A stretch of DNA of 64,000 nt. Source: Salinisphaera sp. (GTDB taxonomy: Bacteria > Pseudomonadota > Gammaproteobacteria > Nevskiales > Salinisphaeraceae). The position numbers were made by a program, and so were the translations under genes. The notes beneath the pieces are model-generated. The model saw nothing but the letters and a program-made list of their open reading frames with translations. It was not told the DNA's origin and searched no databases. Position 1 is the stretch's first letter; each line of letters starts with the position of its first letter. Positions 1 through 8,020 of the stretch are shown here, piece by piece. The stretch is from NCBI GenBank assembly GCA_027858915.1, contig JAQIBT010000120.1, positions 62,001 to 126,000 on the forward strand, in the 5' to 3' direction.

Positions 1-110
1 CGATGAGCCGAGCTATCGTCGAAGCCCATGGTGGGCGTATCTGGGCCGACTCAAGACTGGATCACGGCGCCACATTTGTGATCGAGTTACCCGGTAAAAC
101 CGCCAGCTAG
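1..110 (+). CDS. Sensor histidine kinase, C-terminal fragment
   Basis: This is the last 35 codons of a sensor kinase whose start lies left of the window; the reading frame begins at base 3. The residues include an EAHGGRIWADS stretch and a final GATFVIELP strand, which are the G2 box and last strand of the HATPase_c ATP-binding domain. It probably phosphorylates a response regulator; the FixJ-like genes just downstream are obvious candidates, but this is inference from position. The stop codon TAG at 108-110 lies within the repeat tip CTAGGGCCTGTTGCC (107-121) that recurs through this window. Confidence 0.85.
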   Translation, partial: MSRAIVEAHGGRIWADSRLDHGATFVIELPGKTAS

Positions 111-126
111 GGCCTGTTGCCCGGAT

Positions 127-756
127 TCAGCTATCGGCGCCCGGCAGCGTGGATTCGATTGCGACGTACCCACGCACCAGTTCGGCCAGCGAACCGGCGT
201 GCATCTTCTGCATGACGTTGGCGCGGTGTAATTCCACGGTCTTGGGGCTGATGCCCAGTTCGCGGGCTACCTGCCTGTTCGAGTCGCCGGCGGCGATGCG
301 CGCGAGCACCTGACGCTCGCGTTCGCTGAGAAGATCGTAGCGGGCGCGACTGGTCGCGCGCTGATTGTCGGCGACCTGCTCCATGCGGTTCTTCTCTACC
401 GCGTTGCGCACCGCTTGAAGCAGACGCTCGTCGTTCACCGGTTTCATCAGGAACTCGTCGGCTCCCTGGCGCATCGCCCGAACCGAGACTTCCACATCGG
501 CATAACCGGTCAGGAAGATGATTGGCTTGCGGTGCGGACGCTCGGCGCAGAGCGTCTGCAGTTCCAGACCGCTCATGTCGGGCATACGCAGATCCAGCAA
601 GATGCACCCTGGGCGCATGGTATCGGATGTCTCAAGGAACGCCTGCGCGCTGGCATAGCTTGCTGTCTCGATATCGACGGTCGATAACAGCAACTCAACC
701 GAGTCTCTTATGGCTGGATCGTCGTCGACGATGTGTACCAACGCCTTGACTGTCAC
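127..756 (-). CDS. FixJ-family response regulator (receiver + LuxR HTH)
   Basis: A two-domain transcriptional regulator. Residues about 6-118 form a receiver domain with the acidic pocket VDDD, phospho-acceptor Asp in ILLDLRMPDMSG (about D55), the switch Thr in FLTGYAD and the Lys in LMKPV. Residues about 145-200 form a LuxR/GerE helix-turn-helix (LSERERQVL...GISPKTVELHRANVMQKM). This is the FixJ/TodT layout. No ATG is available at the N-terminus; I chose GTG at 756 because it places Asp55 at the family position, and the TTG at 789 would add 11 unneeded residues. It converges on the kinase fragment, its likely partner. The target genes are unknown. Confidence 0.88.
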   Translation of the reverse strand: MTVKALVHIVDDDPAIRDSVELLLSTVDIETASYASAQAFLETSDTMRPGCILLDLRMPDMSGLELQTLCAERPHRKPIIFLTGYADVEVSVRAMRQGADEFLMKPVNDERLLQAVRNAVEKNRMEQVADNQRATSRARYDLLSERERQVLARIAAGDSNRQVARELGISPKTVELHRANVMQKMHAGSLAELVRGYVAIESTLPGADS

Positions 757-1148
757 AAATGACCTCGGTGCGCATGGGGATAACCCCAAGTTACCAGCTT
801 ATAGGGCCGGCCGATGCGGGCAGTTCTCAGCCCACGCCGTCTGCTCCCGATCCACAACCCCATGCAGTTGACTATTGCCGCGCAAACGGCAGGGCCGCAT
901 CCACGCCATGCGGGACATCGGCCCCGCCGTTGTGGGGGCCTCGACGCTATCCGCATCATTGCGGATAGCGTTCTGCGGCCGGCGGGCTCAGGGTACAGAT
1001 AATGACCCGGGTCGAACACGACTGGCCTTGCCTGCGTCGTCGGGTATCACAGCGTCTCGATGCAATGCATTGATACCGCGCGGGCTCATGCATCGTGATG
1101 AACGGCCGATACTTAACGCACACGGCTTAGCGCTATTTGAGTCGCCTT
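757..1148. other. Intergenic region with one clear inverted repeat
   Basis: This 392-base gap lies between the divergently transcribed FixJ-like regulator and the receiver-only gene and must hold both promoters. No convincing ORF was found. The only clear structure is the inverted repeat at 944-971, listed separately. Confidence 0.6.
944..971. promoter_or_regulatory. Perfect 12-bp inverted repeat, candidate operator
   Basis: ACGCTATCCGCA and its exact complement TGCGGATAGCGT are separated by four bases (TCAT). It sits between divergent regulator genes and has no T-run after it, so a binding site is more likely than a terminator. The binding protein is unknown; the adjacent FixJ-like regulator is one candidate. 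Confidence 0.5.
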
Positions 1149-1541
1149 ATGTTTGATCCTCGGCAGGCTACTGTAATCATCATCGACGACGATGCCGCGC
1201 AGCGGGCGTCGCTGGAGTTATTGCTCGCCACCGCCGATTATCGATGCCGATGCTATGCATGCGCCGAGGATTATCTGGACCAGGCCCAACCACAGACGCC
1301 TAGCTGCCTGTTGCTCGATATGCATCTGCCAGGCATGAGCGGGATCGAGCTTCAACAAAGACTCGGTGGTCGCCGGCCGTGCCTGCCGGTGATCTTTCTC
1401 AGCGGCGATGCCAATGCCGAAGACATCAAGCGAGCCGATGCCGCCGGCGCCGTGGATTTTCTTCGCAAGCCGTTCGAGGCTTGCCGCCTCCTGGACAGCA
1501 TCGAGCTGGGCCTGAAGCGCAGCCTTCATCTGGCCGACTGA
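1149..1541 (+). CDS. Receiver-only response regulator, FixJ-like
   Basis: A 130-residue single receiver domain with no output domain. It shows the acidic pocket IIDDD, the acceptor Asp in CLLLDMHLPGMSG (about D57), Ser in the switch position (FLSGD, where Thr is usual) and the conserved Lys in FLRKPFEA. Its sequence is closest in style to the FixJ receiver at 127-756. I chose the ATG at 1149 rather than the in-frame TTG at 1137, since MFDPRQ leads directly into the first strand. It may be a phosphate sink or a CheY-like adaptor for the neighbouring kinase; the function is not visible in the sequence. Confidence 0.8.
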   Translation: MFDPRQATVIIIDDDAAQRASLELLLATADYRCRCYACAEDYLDQAQPQTPSCLLLDMHLPGMSGIELQQRLGGRRPCLPVIFLSGDANAEDIKRADAAGAVDFLRKPFEACRLLDSIELGLKRSLHLAD

Positions 1542-1547
1542 CGAATT

Positions 1548-1563
1548 GAATACGCGCGTATTC
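1548..1563. promoter_or_regulatory. 16-bp perfect palindrome upstream of uppP
   Basis: GAATACGCGCGTATTC is a perfect palindrome lying 7 bases after the receiver gene and about 70 bases before uppP. It lacks a spacer loop and a T-run, so a protein-binding site is more likely than a terminator. Confidence 0.4.
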
Positions 1564-1631
1564 GTTCACGATTCGTTATCGGCAGTCGCGCACGCTCAGG
1601 TAAGCTCATAGCCTTTTGAGGACACCTGCGC

Positions 1632-2426
1632 GTGAGCGATCTGTTCAATGTCGTGCTGCTCGGCATCATCGAAGGCATTACCGAATTCCTGCCGATCTCG
1701 AGCACCGGGCACCTGCTGATTGCCGAGCGCTGGCTGGGCCAGCGCTCGGATCTGTTCAACATCGTGATTCAGGCCGGCGCCATCCTGGCAGTCTGCCTGA
1801 TTTATCGCGCGCGTATCTGGGCTTTGCTGACCCAGTGGCGTGACCCCGAAAAGCGCGATTATCTGGCCAAGCTGATACTGGCCTTTCTGATTACGGCGGT
1901 ACTGGGCCTCGTGGCCGTCAAGATGGGCTTCAAGCTGCCGAAAGAACTTCACGGCATCGCCTGGGCATTGATCATTGGCGGTATCTGGATGATTGTGGCC
2001 GAGCAGATTGCGGCGCGGCGGCCGGAATCGTCTAAGATCACCTGGACCGTGGCTATTCTGGTCGGCATCGCGCAGATGGTCGCCGGGCTGTTCCCGGGCA
2101 CGTCGCGCTCGGCCTCGACTATCTTCATCGCTCTGCTGGCCGGCACCAATAACCGCGGAGCGGCCACCGAATTCGCCTTTCTGGTGGGCATTCCCACCAT
2201 GTTTGCGGCCAGTGGCTACGAGCTGCTGGACAAGATGCGCCACGGCCAGAGTATGCCAGTGGACTGGACGGCCGTGATCGTCGGCTTTGTTATCTCGACG
2301 GTCGTCGCCTTCGTTGCGGTGAAATGGCTGCTGACTTATATCCAGACCCATCGATTCACCGCCTTCGCCGTTTATCGCATCATTCTCGGCGTGCTCTTGC
2401 TGGCTCTGTTGCCCGCGGCAGGATGA
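1632..2426 (+). CDS. uppP: Undecaprenyl-diphosphatase UppP (BacA)
   Basis: An integral membrane phosphatase that recycles undecaprenyl pyrophosphate to the monophosphate carrier needed for peptidoglycan and surface polysaccharide synthesis; it also gives bacitracin tolerance. The 264 residues match the family length. The N-terminal signature GIIEGITEFLPISSTGHL and the second conserved block MVAGLFPGTSRSASTI are both present, followed by hydrophobic segments. The start is GTG at 1632 (VSDLFNVV), since there is no better in-frame ATG. It stands alone, with a long gap before tcuA. Confidence 0.95.
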   Translation: MSDLFNVVLLGIIEGITEFLPISSTGHLLIAERWLGQRSDLFNIVIQAGAILAVCLIYRARIWALLTQWRDPEKRDYLAKLILAFLITAVLGLVAVKMGFKLPKELHGIAWALIIGGIWMIVAEQIAARRPESSKITWTVAILVGIAQMVAGLFPGTSRSASTIFIALLAGTNNRGAATEFAFLVGIPTMFAASGYELLDKMRHGQSMPVDWTAVIVGFVISTVVAFVAVKWLLTYIQTHRFTAFAVYRIILGVLLLALLPAAG

Positions 2427-2546
2427 ACGGTCGACTCCGGCGACCGGCGCGCCGGGGTCTTCGCGCGGCTGCAACAAAAGCAGATGTATGCACAGCTGTC
2501 TGGCTGACGACTGTCGGCTGATGGGTTTTATTACGCCGGCGATTAA

Positions 2547-2557
2547 CTAGGGCCTAG
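2547..2557. repeat. CTAGGGCCTAG repeat joint
   Basis: This 11-base near-palindrome is identical to copies at 7405-7415 and, inverted, at 30040-30050. It looks like two tips of the CTAG-bounded repeat family (see 39794-39968) joined together. Here it lies in the gap between uppP and tcuA rather than at a stop codon. Confidence 0.5.
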
Positions 2558-2634
2558 CCAAATCCTTTGGCGTTATAACGCGAGCCGCTCCCGCTCGGGC
2601 GGGCGCGAGCAAAGCGGCTGCCGGCGCTTTGGCA

Positions 2635-2656
2635 ATTGTATATTTTTGTATACAAT
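2635..2656. promoter_or_regulatory. Candidate GntR/FCD operator upstream of tcuA
   Basis: ATTGTATA and TATACAAT form a perfect 8-bp inverted repeat with a 6-base AT-rich spacer, about 40 bases before the tcuA start. TTGTATACAA-like half-sites are typical of FCD-type GntR regulators, and one is encoded at 5573-6226. The AT-rich block probably overlaps the promoter. That this regulator binds here is inference. Confidence 0.55.
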
Positions 2657-2694
2657 CGAACCCGATTGCTAACCCCCCGAGGCTGGTCATCTGC

Positions 2695-4104
2695 ATGCGT
2701 GTTCCGGCTTTCGACTCATCGATCCCTGACGTACTGATTGCTGGCGGTGGCAACGCTGCCCTGTGCGCGGCTATCGTCGCGGCGCGCGCCGGGGCACAGG
2801 TACTCTTGGTCGAACGCGCCCCGAAGAGCTATCGCGGGGGCAATACGCGACATACCCGCAACATGCGGGTTGCCCATGACGCGGCTAACGAGATTCTCAC
2901 CGGTCCTTATCCGGTGGCCGAGTTCTGGGATGATCTGCTACGCGTCACCAAAGGCCGCACTAACGAAGAGCTGGCGCAGCTGACGCTCGAGCAATCAAGC
3001 GAGCTATGGGATTTTCTCTGGGCGCAGGGGGTGCGCTACCAGCCGTCACTGGGCGGCACCTTGTCGCTGGGACGGACCAACGCCTTTTTCCTGGGCGGTG
3101 GCCGGACGATGCTCAATGCGCTGTATCACACCGCCGAGGACCTGGGCGTGGCCATCCGCTACGACACCACGCTGGTCGACCTGGCGATCCACGACGGCCA
3201 TTTCGAGCACGCCGTGCTCGAACACGACGGCCAGCGCGAGACAGTCCCTGCGCAATCATTCATCGCGGCATCGGGCGGCTTTGAAGCCAACCTGGAATGG
3301 CTGATCGAAGCCTGGGGGCCAGCGGCCAGAAACTTCATCATCCGTGGCACGCCTTACAACCGCGGCGAAGTCCTGCGGTTGTTGCTGGATGCCGGCGTGG
3401 CCCAGGTCGCCGATGCGAAACAAGGGCATGCCGTGGCAATCGACGGTCGCGCGCCGAAATTCGACGGCGGTATCGTCACTCGGCTCGACTGTGTGCCGTT
3501 CGGAATCGTCCTGAACAACCATGCCGAGCGATTCTACGACGAAGGCGAGGATTTCTGGCCCAAGCGCTATGCCATCTGGGGTCGACTGGTCGCCGATCAG
3601 CCGGACCAGGTCGGCCATGTCATCATCGACGAGAAATCGATCCGCTTGTTCATGCCCTCGGTGTTCGATCCGGTCACAGCCGACACGATCGAGGAACTCG
3701 CAACCCAGATCGGGCTTGATCCGGAGGCCGTTCGGGCTTCGATCGATGCCTTTAATACGGCATGTCAACCCGGCCATTTCGATCATACGACGCACGACGA
3801 CTGCGCTACCGAGGGCCTGACCCCACCCAAATCGCACTGGGCACGGCCGATCGATACGCCGCCGTTCTATGCCTACACCCTGCGCCCTGGCATTACGTTC
3901 ACCTACCTCGGCGTTCAGGTGGATCGCCAGGCACGGATGCAGATGGCCAATGGCCAGCCTGCCGACAATCTCTATGCTGCCGGCGAGATCATGGCCGGCA
4001 ATGTGCTGGGCGAGGGCTATCTCGCCGGCATCGGCATGACCATCGGCAGCGTATTCGGCCGTCTGGCCGGCGCCAGCGCCGCCGAGCACCGGTCGCAGCG
4101 CTGA
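2695..4104 (+). CDS. tcuA: FAD-dependent tricarballylate dehydrogenase-like TcuA
   Basis: A flavoprotein of the fumarate reductase/succinate dehydrogenase superfamily. TcuA oxidises tricarballylate to cis-aconitate in the cytoplasm and passes electrons to TcuB. The FAD-binding motif VLIAGGGNAALC starts at about residue 13 and ends with an acidic residue (LLVE); the C-terminal FAD motif NLYAAGEIMAGNVLGEGYLAG is also present. The ATG at 2695 gives 469 residues, the family length; the longer ORF would start upstream of the operator at 2635. tcuB follows 60 bases downstream. The exact substrate could be another tricarboxylate or dicarboxylate. Confidence 0.88.
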   Translation: MRVPAFDSSIPDVLIAGGGNAALCAAIVAARAGAQVLLVERAPKSYRGGNTRHTRNMRVAHDAANEILTGPYPVAEFWDDLLRVTKGRTNEELAQLTLEQSSELWDFLWAQGVRYQPSLGGTLSLGRTNAFFLGGGRTMLNALYHTAEDLGVAIRYDTTLVDLAIHDGHFEHAVLEHDGQRETVPAQSFIAASGGFEANLEWLIEAWGPAARNFIIRGTPYNRGEVLRLLLDAGVAQVADAKQGHAVAIDGRAPKFDGGIVTRLDCVPFGIVLNNHAERFYDEGEDFWPKRYAIWGRLVADQPDQVGHVIIDEKSIRLFMPSVFDPVTADTIEELATQIGLDPEAVRASIDAFNTACQPGHFDHTTHDDCATEGLTPPKSHWARPIDTPPFYAYTLRPGITFTYLGVQVDRQARMQMANGQPADNLYAAGEIMAGNVLGEGYLAGIGMTIGSVFGRLAGASAAEHRSQR

Positions 4105-4164
4105 TCGCCAGCTACCCGACCGTTATCCGTCGTTTGTCATCGTTTTCCTCGCCCGAGCCCGCTC

Positions 4165-5295
4165 ATGAATGAACCCGACGTCCGCGACTTCAATCTGGTC
4201 GATCTGTTGAGTGCGCCACAGACAGAAGCGGCCCGCCAGATGCGTATCTGCAATGCCTGCCGCTACTGCGAAGGACTGTGTGCGGTGTTCCCGGCCATGG
4301 AGCAACGTCTTACGTTCGGCGGCGCCGATGTGGATTATCTGTCTAATCTCTGCCACAACTGCGGGGCCTGCTATCAGGCCTGTCAGTACGGCCCACCGCA
4401 CGAGTTTGCAATCAACGTACCGCAGGCAATGGCGGACTTGCGACAAGAGAGCTATGAGCGATATGTCTGGCCTGCGAGCTTTGCTGGACTGCTCGCACGC
4501 AACGGCTTGTGGCTTGGCATCGCCAGTGCACTGGCGACGGCGCTATTTCTCATCGGCCTGGTTATCTGGCACCAGCCGGGCGCCCTGTTTAGCGCCTATA
4601 CCGGCCCCGGTGCCTTCTACGATCTGATCCCACACGGCGTGCTGGTGATAATCTTCGGGCTCCTGCTGGGCTATGCGGTACTGGCCATGGGGCTGAGCGT
4701 GCGGCGATTCTGGCTGGCCTCGGCACGGATTCCCAAACTGGCCGCGGGCGCGGCCGGCCAGGCCATACACGATGCAGCAACTCTGAAATATCTCGACGGC
4801 GGCGGTCCCGGCTGCATGACCGAGGACGCGCGACCCGATGACAAGCGCCGGTTTTATCATCACGCCGCGGCCTACGGCTTTCTGCTCTGCCTGGCATCAA
4901 CCAGCCTGGCAACAATCTGTCATTATCTGGGCAGCGAAGCGCCCTACCCGGTCTGGCATCCGGTCGTCATCCTGGGTGTTGTCGGCGGCGTTGGCCTGAT
5001 CGTCGGCCCGCTGGGGCTGTTGATTGGCCGCGGCTGGCGTGCCAATGCACGACAAGCACAAGCCGGCAGCGATATCGGTCTGACATTCATCGTCATGTTG
5101 CTGGCGACCAGCACCAGCGGCCTGGCCCTGTTGGCACTGCGCTCAACCCCGGCGATGGGCACGGTCCTGGCTCTTCACCTGGGCATCGTCGCCGCACTGT
5201 TTGCGAGCATGCCGTACGGCAAGTTCGTACATGGACTGCACCGTCTGGCCACCCTACTGCGTCATGCCCACGAGCAACGCACGAAAATGGTTTAG
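4165..5295 (+). CDS. tcuB: Tricarballylate/citrate utilization protein TcuB
   Basis: A membrane-bound iron-sulfur electron carrier that reoxidises the flavin of TcuA and delivers electrons to the quinone pool. The N-terminus has two 4Fe-4S motifs: CNACRYCEGLC (C29, C32, C35, C39) and CHNCGACYQAC (C63, C66, C69, C73). These are followed by about six hydrophobic segments from residue 105 onward. At 376 residues it has the usual length. It forms an operon with tcuA. The stop TAG (5293-5295) begins a TAGGGCCTGGTGCCG copy of the recurrent repeat tip. Confidence 0.9.
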   Translation: MNEPDVRDFNLVDLLSAPQTEAARQMRICNACRYCEGLCAVFPAMEQRLTFGGADVDYLSNLCHNCGACYQACQYGPPHEFAINVPQAMADLRQESYERYVWPASFAGLLARNGLWLGIASALATALFLIGLVIWHQPGALFSAYTGPGAFYDLIPHGVLVIIFGLLLGYAVLAMGLSVRRFWLASARIPKLAAGAAGQAIHDAATLKYLDGGGPGCMTEDARPDDKRRFYHHAAAYGFLLCLASTSLATICHYLGSEAPYPVWHPVVILGVVGGVGLIVGPLGLLIGRGWRANARQAQAGSDIGLTFIVMLLATSTSGLALLALRSTPAMGTVLALHLGIVAALFASMPYGKFVHGLHRLATLLRHAHEQRTKMV

Positions 5296-5523
5296 GGCCT
5301 GGTGCCGCAACCGGCGGCAAAAAGACCGGCGATGCCCGGCGCCACATGACCGAAAGGGGCTATCCGCGATCCGAGCACGCCCAGCCGCATACCGGACATT
5401 GTCAGCGACTTTAGTAACAGACTCACTGAATAGTCGTGCAATCCGAACCATGGGTGTGCAAAGCTCTGCGGCTGGATTCGCTGCCAGCACGCGGTTGCGT
5501 TCGGCAAGGATATCGCTGCTTCA

Positions 5524-5549
5524 TTATGCAACGCCGCGATAATGCATAA
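5524..5549. promoter_or_regulatory. Candidate autoregulatory operator of the GntR gene
   Basis: TTATGCA (5524-5530) and TGCATAA (5543-5549) form an inverted repeat 12 bases apart, ending 23 bases before the GntR start codon. The half-site TGCATAAG recurs at 6246 and 6286 in front of the TRAP genes, suggesting one regulator acts on all of them. Confidence 0.45.
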
Positions 5550-5572
5550 GAAAAAATCACCACGGGGTCACG

Positions 5573-6226
5573 ATGACAGCACAGATTTCACGCGGTGAAG
5601 CCGCCTATCGGCAGCTGAAAGAGGCGATCCAGGCCGGCACCTTGCGACCGGGAACCCGCGTGCGCGAGGTGGAGATCGCCGAGCGCTTCGGCATCAGCCG
5701 GACACCGGCGCGCGAGGCGATCCGTCGGCTCGAAAGCAAAGGGCTGATCTCATTCGTACCGCACTACGGCGCGGTGATCTCGTCGCTGGATCATCAGGCA
5801 ACCATGGAGCTCTACGATCTACGCGAAATCCTGGAAGGTTCGGCCGCTGCTTTTGCGGCCCGCCACGCGTCGGCCGCCGAGGTCGAGGAGTTGGCCGAGC
5901 TGGTTGCAGCCGAGGTGCCACTGGCGAACGCGCCCGACAAGTTGGCCGATTTGAATCGCGTATTTCATGGATCGCTGTATCGCGCCGCCCACAATCGTTT
6001 TCTGGAACGGTCATTGATCAGCCTGCGCGATTCGATGGCGTTGCTTGGAGGCACCTCATTGCGGGTCGAGGGTCGTTATGAGAGCGCGCACAATGAACAC
6101 GAGCTGATTATGACCGGCCTGCGCGAACGAGACATCCAGGCAGCGGAGTCTGCCGCCAGAGCGCATATCCGTAATGCGCAACGGGCACGGCTGAAACTGA
6201 TGCGCGGTGAAATGCTTGGCAAGTAG
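5573..6226 (+). CDS. GntR-family regulator with FCD domain
   Basis: A 217-residue DNA-binding regulator. Residues about 10-70 form the winged helix-turn-helix (GTRVREVEIAERFGISRTPAREAIRRLE with the family RTPAREA signature). Residues about 85-205 form the all-helical FCD effector domain with conserved His/Asp/Arg positions that bind organic acids. It lies between tcuAB and the TRAP transporter genes and is the probable local regulator; in Salmonella tcu genes a LysR protein, TcuR, has this job, so this is a different arrangement. The stop TAG is the start of TAGGGCCTGTTGCCGG (6224 onward), another repeat tip. Confidence 0.9.
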   Translation: MTAQISRGEAAYRQLKEAIQAGTLRPGTRVREVEIAERFGISRTPAREAIRRLESKGLISFVPHYGAVISSLDHQATMELYDLREILEGSAAAFAARHASAAEVEELAELVAAEVPLANAPDKLADLNRVFHGSLYRAAHNRFLERSLISLRDSMALLGGTSLRVEGRYESAHNEHELIMTGLRERDIQAAESAARAHIRNAQRARLKLMRGEMLGK

Positions 6227-6245
6227 GGCCTGTTGCCGGAATAAC

Positions 6246-6293
6246 TGCATAAGACATAGGTCGTCTTTCACAGCGTAGATGCTTTTGCATAAG
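6246..6293. promoter_or_regulatory. Paired TGCATAAG sites upstream of the TRAP operon
   Basis: TGCATAAG occurs at 6246-6253 and 6286-6293, 40 bases apart (about four helical turns), and matches the half-site before the GntR gene at 5543. The second copy is part of ATGCTTTTGCAT, an imperfect palindrome. These are plausible binding sites for the adjacent GntR regulator. Confidence 0.4.
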
Positions 6294-6376
6294 CTGCTGT
6301 ACTTTTGGATGCTGGCCGTTGGGGCCCGCCTACTGCACGTTCATCCACGGCCGGCGCCACCGGCGGAGTAAAGACC

Positions 6377-7408
6377 ATGCCGTCAAATCCTTCTCGTTCC
6401 ATTCTCAGGACCCTCATCTCGGCCACGTTGATCGGCGTCGGAACGCTTGGCGCCGTCGCCAGCGCCACTGCAGCCGATCTGAATATCAGGATGGCCTGGT
6501 ATATGCCGCCGCATACGGCAGTCGACGCTCAGGGCAACGAAGTGGCCCAGCGCATCCAGTCGATGAGCCACGGCCAGATAAAGGTCCAGACCTATCCCTC
6601 GGGCTCTTTGCTCAAGGAATCCAATATCGGTCAGGGCGTGGCCAACAACACGGCCAATATGATCATCAGCGGCATGCACTGGTGGTCGAACCAGGCCCCG
6701 ATGCTTGAATGGGACACGATTCCTTTTCTGGTCGATGATGCCTCGCAGTTGCTGACCGCGCTCCACGGGCCGCTCGGCCAGGACGTCAACAAGGAGTTCA
6801 ATCGCTTTGGCGTCGAGATCATTGGCTGGAGCTTCTATGGCTACGCCAAGAGCTATGTCAACACCCAGCGTACGATCAAGGTACCGAGTGACCTGAAAGG
6901 CCTGAAGATGCGCTCGGAGGGCAAGCTGTCGGCACTGTTCCTCAAGCGCCAGGGCGCCACACCGGTGGCCATGGATTCCAGCGAAGTTTATACGGCGATG
7001 CAGCGCGGCACGCTGGATGGCGGCGTCTCGGGGCTTTCGTCGATCGTATCGCGCAAGTGGTATGAAGTCGGCAAGCACATCACCGCTATTCACTATGTGC
7101 CGCTGGTGTATCCGATCCAGGTCAACCGCCAATGGTGGATGGGCCTGACGAGCGAACAGCGCGATACCATTCAAAAAGCGGTCACGAGCACCGAATCCGA
7201 TGCGGTCGCGCGAATCGAGAAGGAATTCAAGAAAGACATTGCGGTCGCCAAGAAGCACGGCGACCAGGTTTATCGCCCGAGCAAGGCCGAACTCAAACAG
7301 TGGCAGCAGGCGACCGAAGCGTTGGCAAAGAAGAACTATCTGAAAGATGCCGGCCCGGACGGCCCGAAATTCCTGGAGGATGTATCCAAGGCATCCAGCA
7401 ACAACTAG
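6377..7408 (+). CDS. dctP: TRAP transporter substrate-binding protein DctP
   Basis: A periplasmic solute-binding protein of the TRAP family that captures an organic acid and delivers it to the DctQM permease. The first about 31 residues form a signal peptide (RSILRTLISATLIGVGTLG, then an ASATAA cleavage region). The mature part has DctP landmarks, including the conserved arginine region LKGLKMRSEG and the PVAMDSSEVYTAMQRGTLDGG block. ATG 6377 is chosen because GGAG lies about 9 bases before it; an upstream in-frame start at 6305 has no such site. The stop TAG lies in CTAGGGCCTAG (7405-7415). The ligand is probably a di/tricarboxylate, judged only from tcuAB. Confidence 0.92.
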   Translation: MPSNPSRSILRTLISATLIGVGTLGAVASATAADLNIRMAWYMPPHTAVDAQGNEVAQRIQSMSHGQIKVQTYPSGSLLKESNIGQGVANNTANMIISGMHWWSNQAPMLEWDTIPFLVDDASQLLTALHGPLGQDVNKEFNRFGVEIIGWSFYGYAKSYVNTQRTIKVPSDLKGLKMRSEGKLSALFLKRQGATPVAMDSSEVYTAMQRGTLDGGVSGLSSIVSRKWYEVGKHITAIHYVPLVYPIQVNRQWWMGLTSEQRDTIQKAVTSTESDAVARIEKEFKKDIAVAKKHGDQVYRPSKAELKQWQQATEALAKKNYLKDAGPDGPKFLEDVSKASSNN

Positions 7409-7415
7409 GGCCTAG
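7405..7415. repeat. CTAGGGCCTAG repeat joint at the dctP stop
   Basis: Identical to the 11-mer at 2547-2557. Its first TAG is the in-frame stop codon of dctP. It lies in the 19-base gap before dctQ. Confidence 0.5.
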
Positions 7416-7427
7416 AACCAGGACGTC

Positions 7428-7967
7428 ATGACCGGCTCATCGACTTCTGTCTCGTCGGCCCGCCGCGCGCTGAGCGGCGCGTGCCGGGCCTTCGGGCTGA
7501 TAGCGCAGGCGGCCGGTATTCTGGCCAGTGTGGTCCTGCTTGTGCTGGCGGCTTCGGTATTGCTGGGCATTCTGTTGCGCAGTATCAGCATCGACAATTC
7601 CTGGACCTACGACCTGGATACCTTCTGCCTGATCTGGCTGGCTTTCCTGGGTGCGGCCTATACCGGCTATCGCGCGGCGCACGTGACCTCCGGTATCTCG
7701 CTGGAACATATATTTGGCGGCGCGCTGGTGCTCACGCTGGTGCGGTTTATGATTGTGGCTGGCTTTCTGATCGTATTCGTACGGTCCGGCTACGCCCAGT
7801 GGCACAGCAGCTGGCTTTTCGGCGAGACGACCCTGGACGTCGTGCAATGGCCGGTCTGGGTGGCTAAGCTCGCCCTGCCGGTGGGCGGCGTTGCCTGGCT
7901 GGCCGGCGAGCTTCACAAGTTGCTCGCCGGTTTTCTGGGCAAGAAGCTCCCCAGCGCCGGGCACTGA
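7428..7967 (+). CDS. dctQ: TRAP transporter small permease DctQ
   Basis: The small integral membrane subunit of the TRAP transporter (179 residues, four hydrophobic segments), which sits beside the large permease and interacts with the loaded binding protein. Typical features include the FCLIWLAFLGAAYTGYRAAHV region in the second/third helices. It starts 19 bases after dctP and is followed by dctM after 53 bases, forming the usual P-Q-M order. Confidence 0.9.
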   Translation: MTGSSTSVSSARRALSGACRAFGLIAQAAGILASVVLLVLAASVLLGILLRSISIDNSWTYDLDTFCLIWLAFLGAAYTGYRAAHVTSGISLEHIFGGALVLTLVRFMIVAGFLIVFVRSGYAQWHSSWLFGETTLDVVQWPVWVAKLALPVGGVAWLAGELHKLLAGFLGKKLPSAGH

Positions 7968-8020
7968 TCCCGCCGGAGAATGCGAGGTGATGCGAATTCA
8001 CGCTCGCTTGAGACAAGCCT

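Noticed and set aside
5292-5531. 79-residue minus-strand frame between tcuB and the GntR gene
   Set aside because: It looks slightly protein-like (FGHVAPGIAGLFAAG) but overlaps the promoter region of the GntR gene and has no recognised family, so it was not called.
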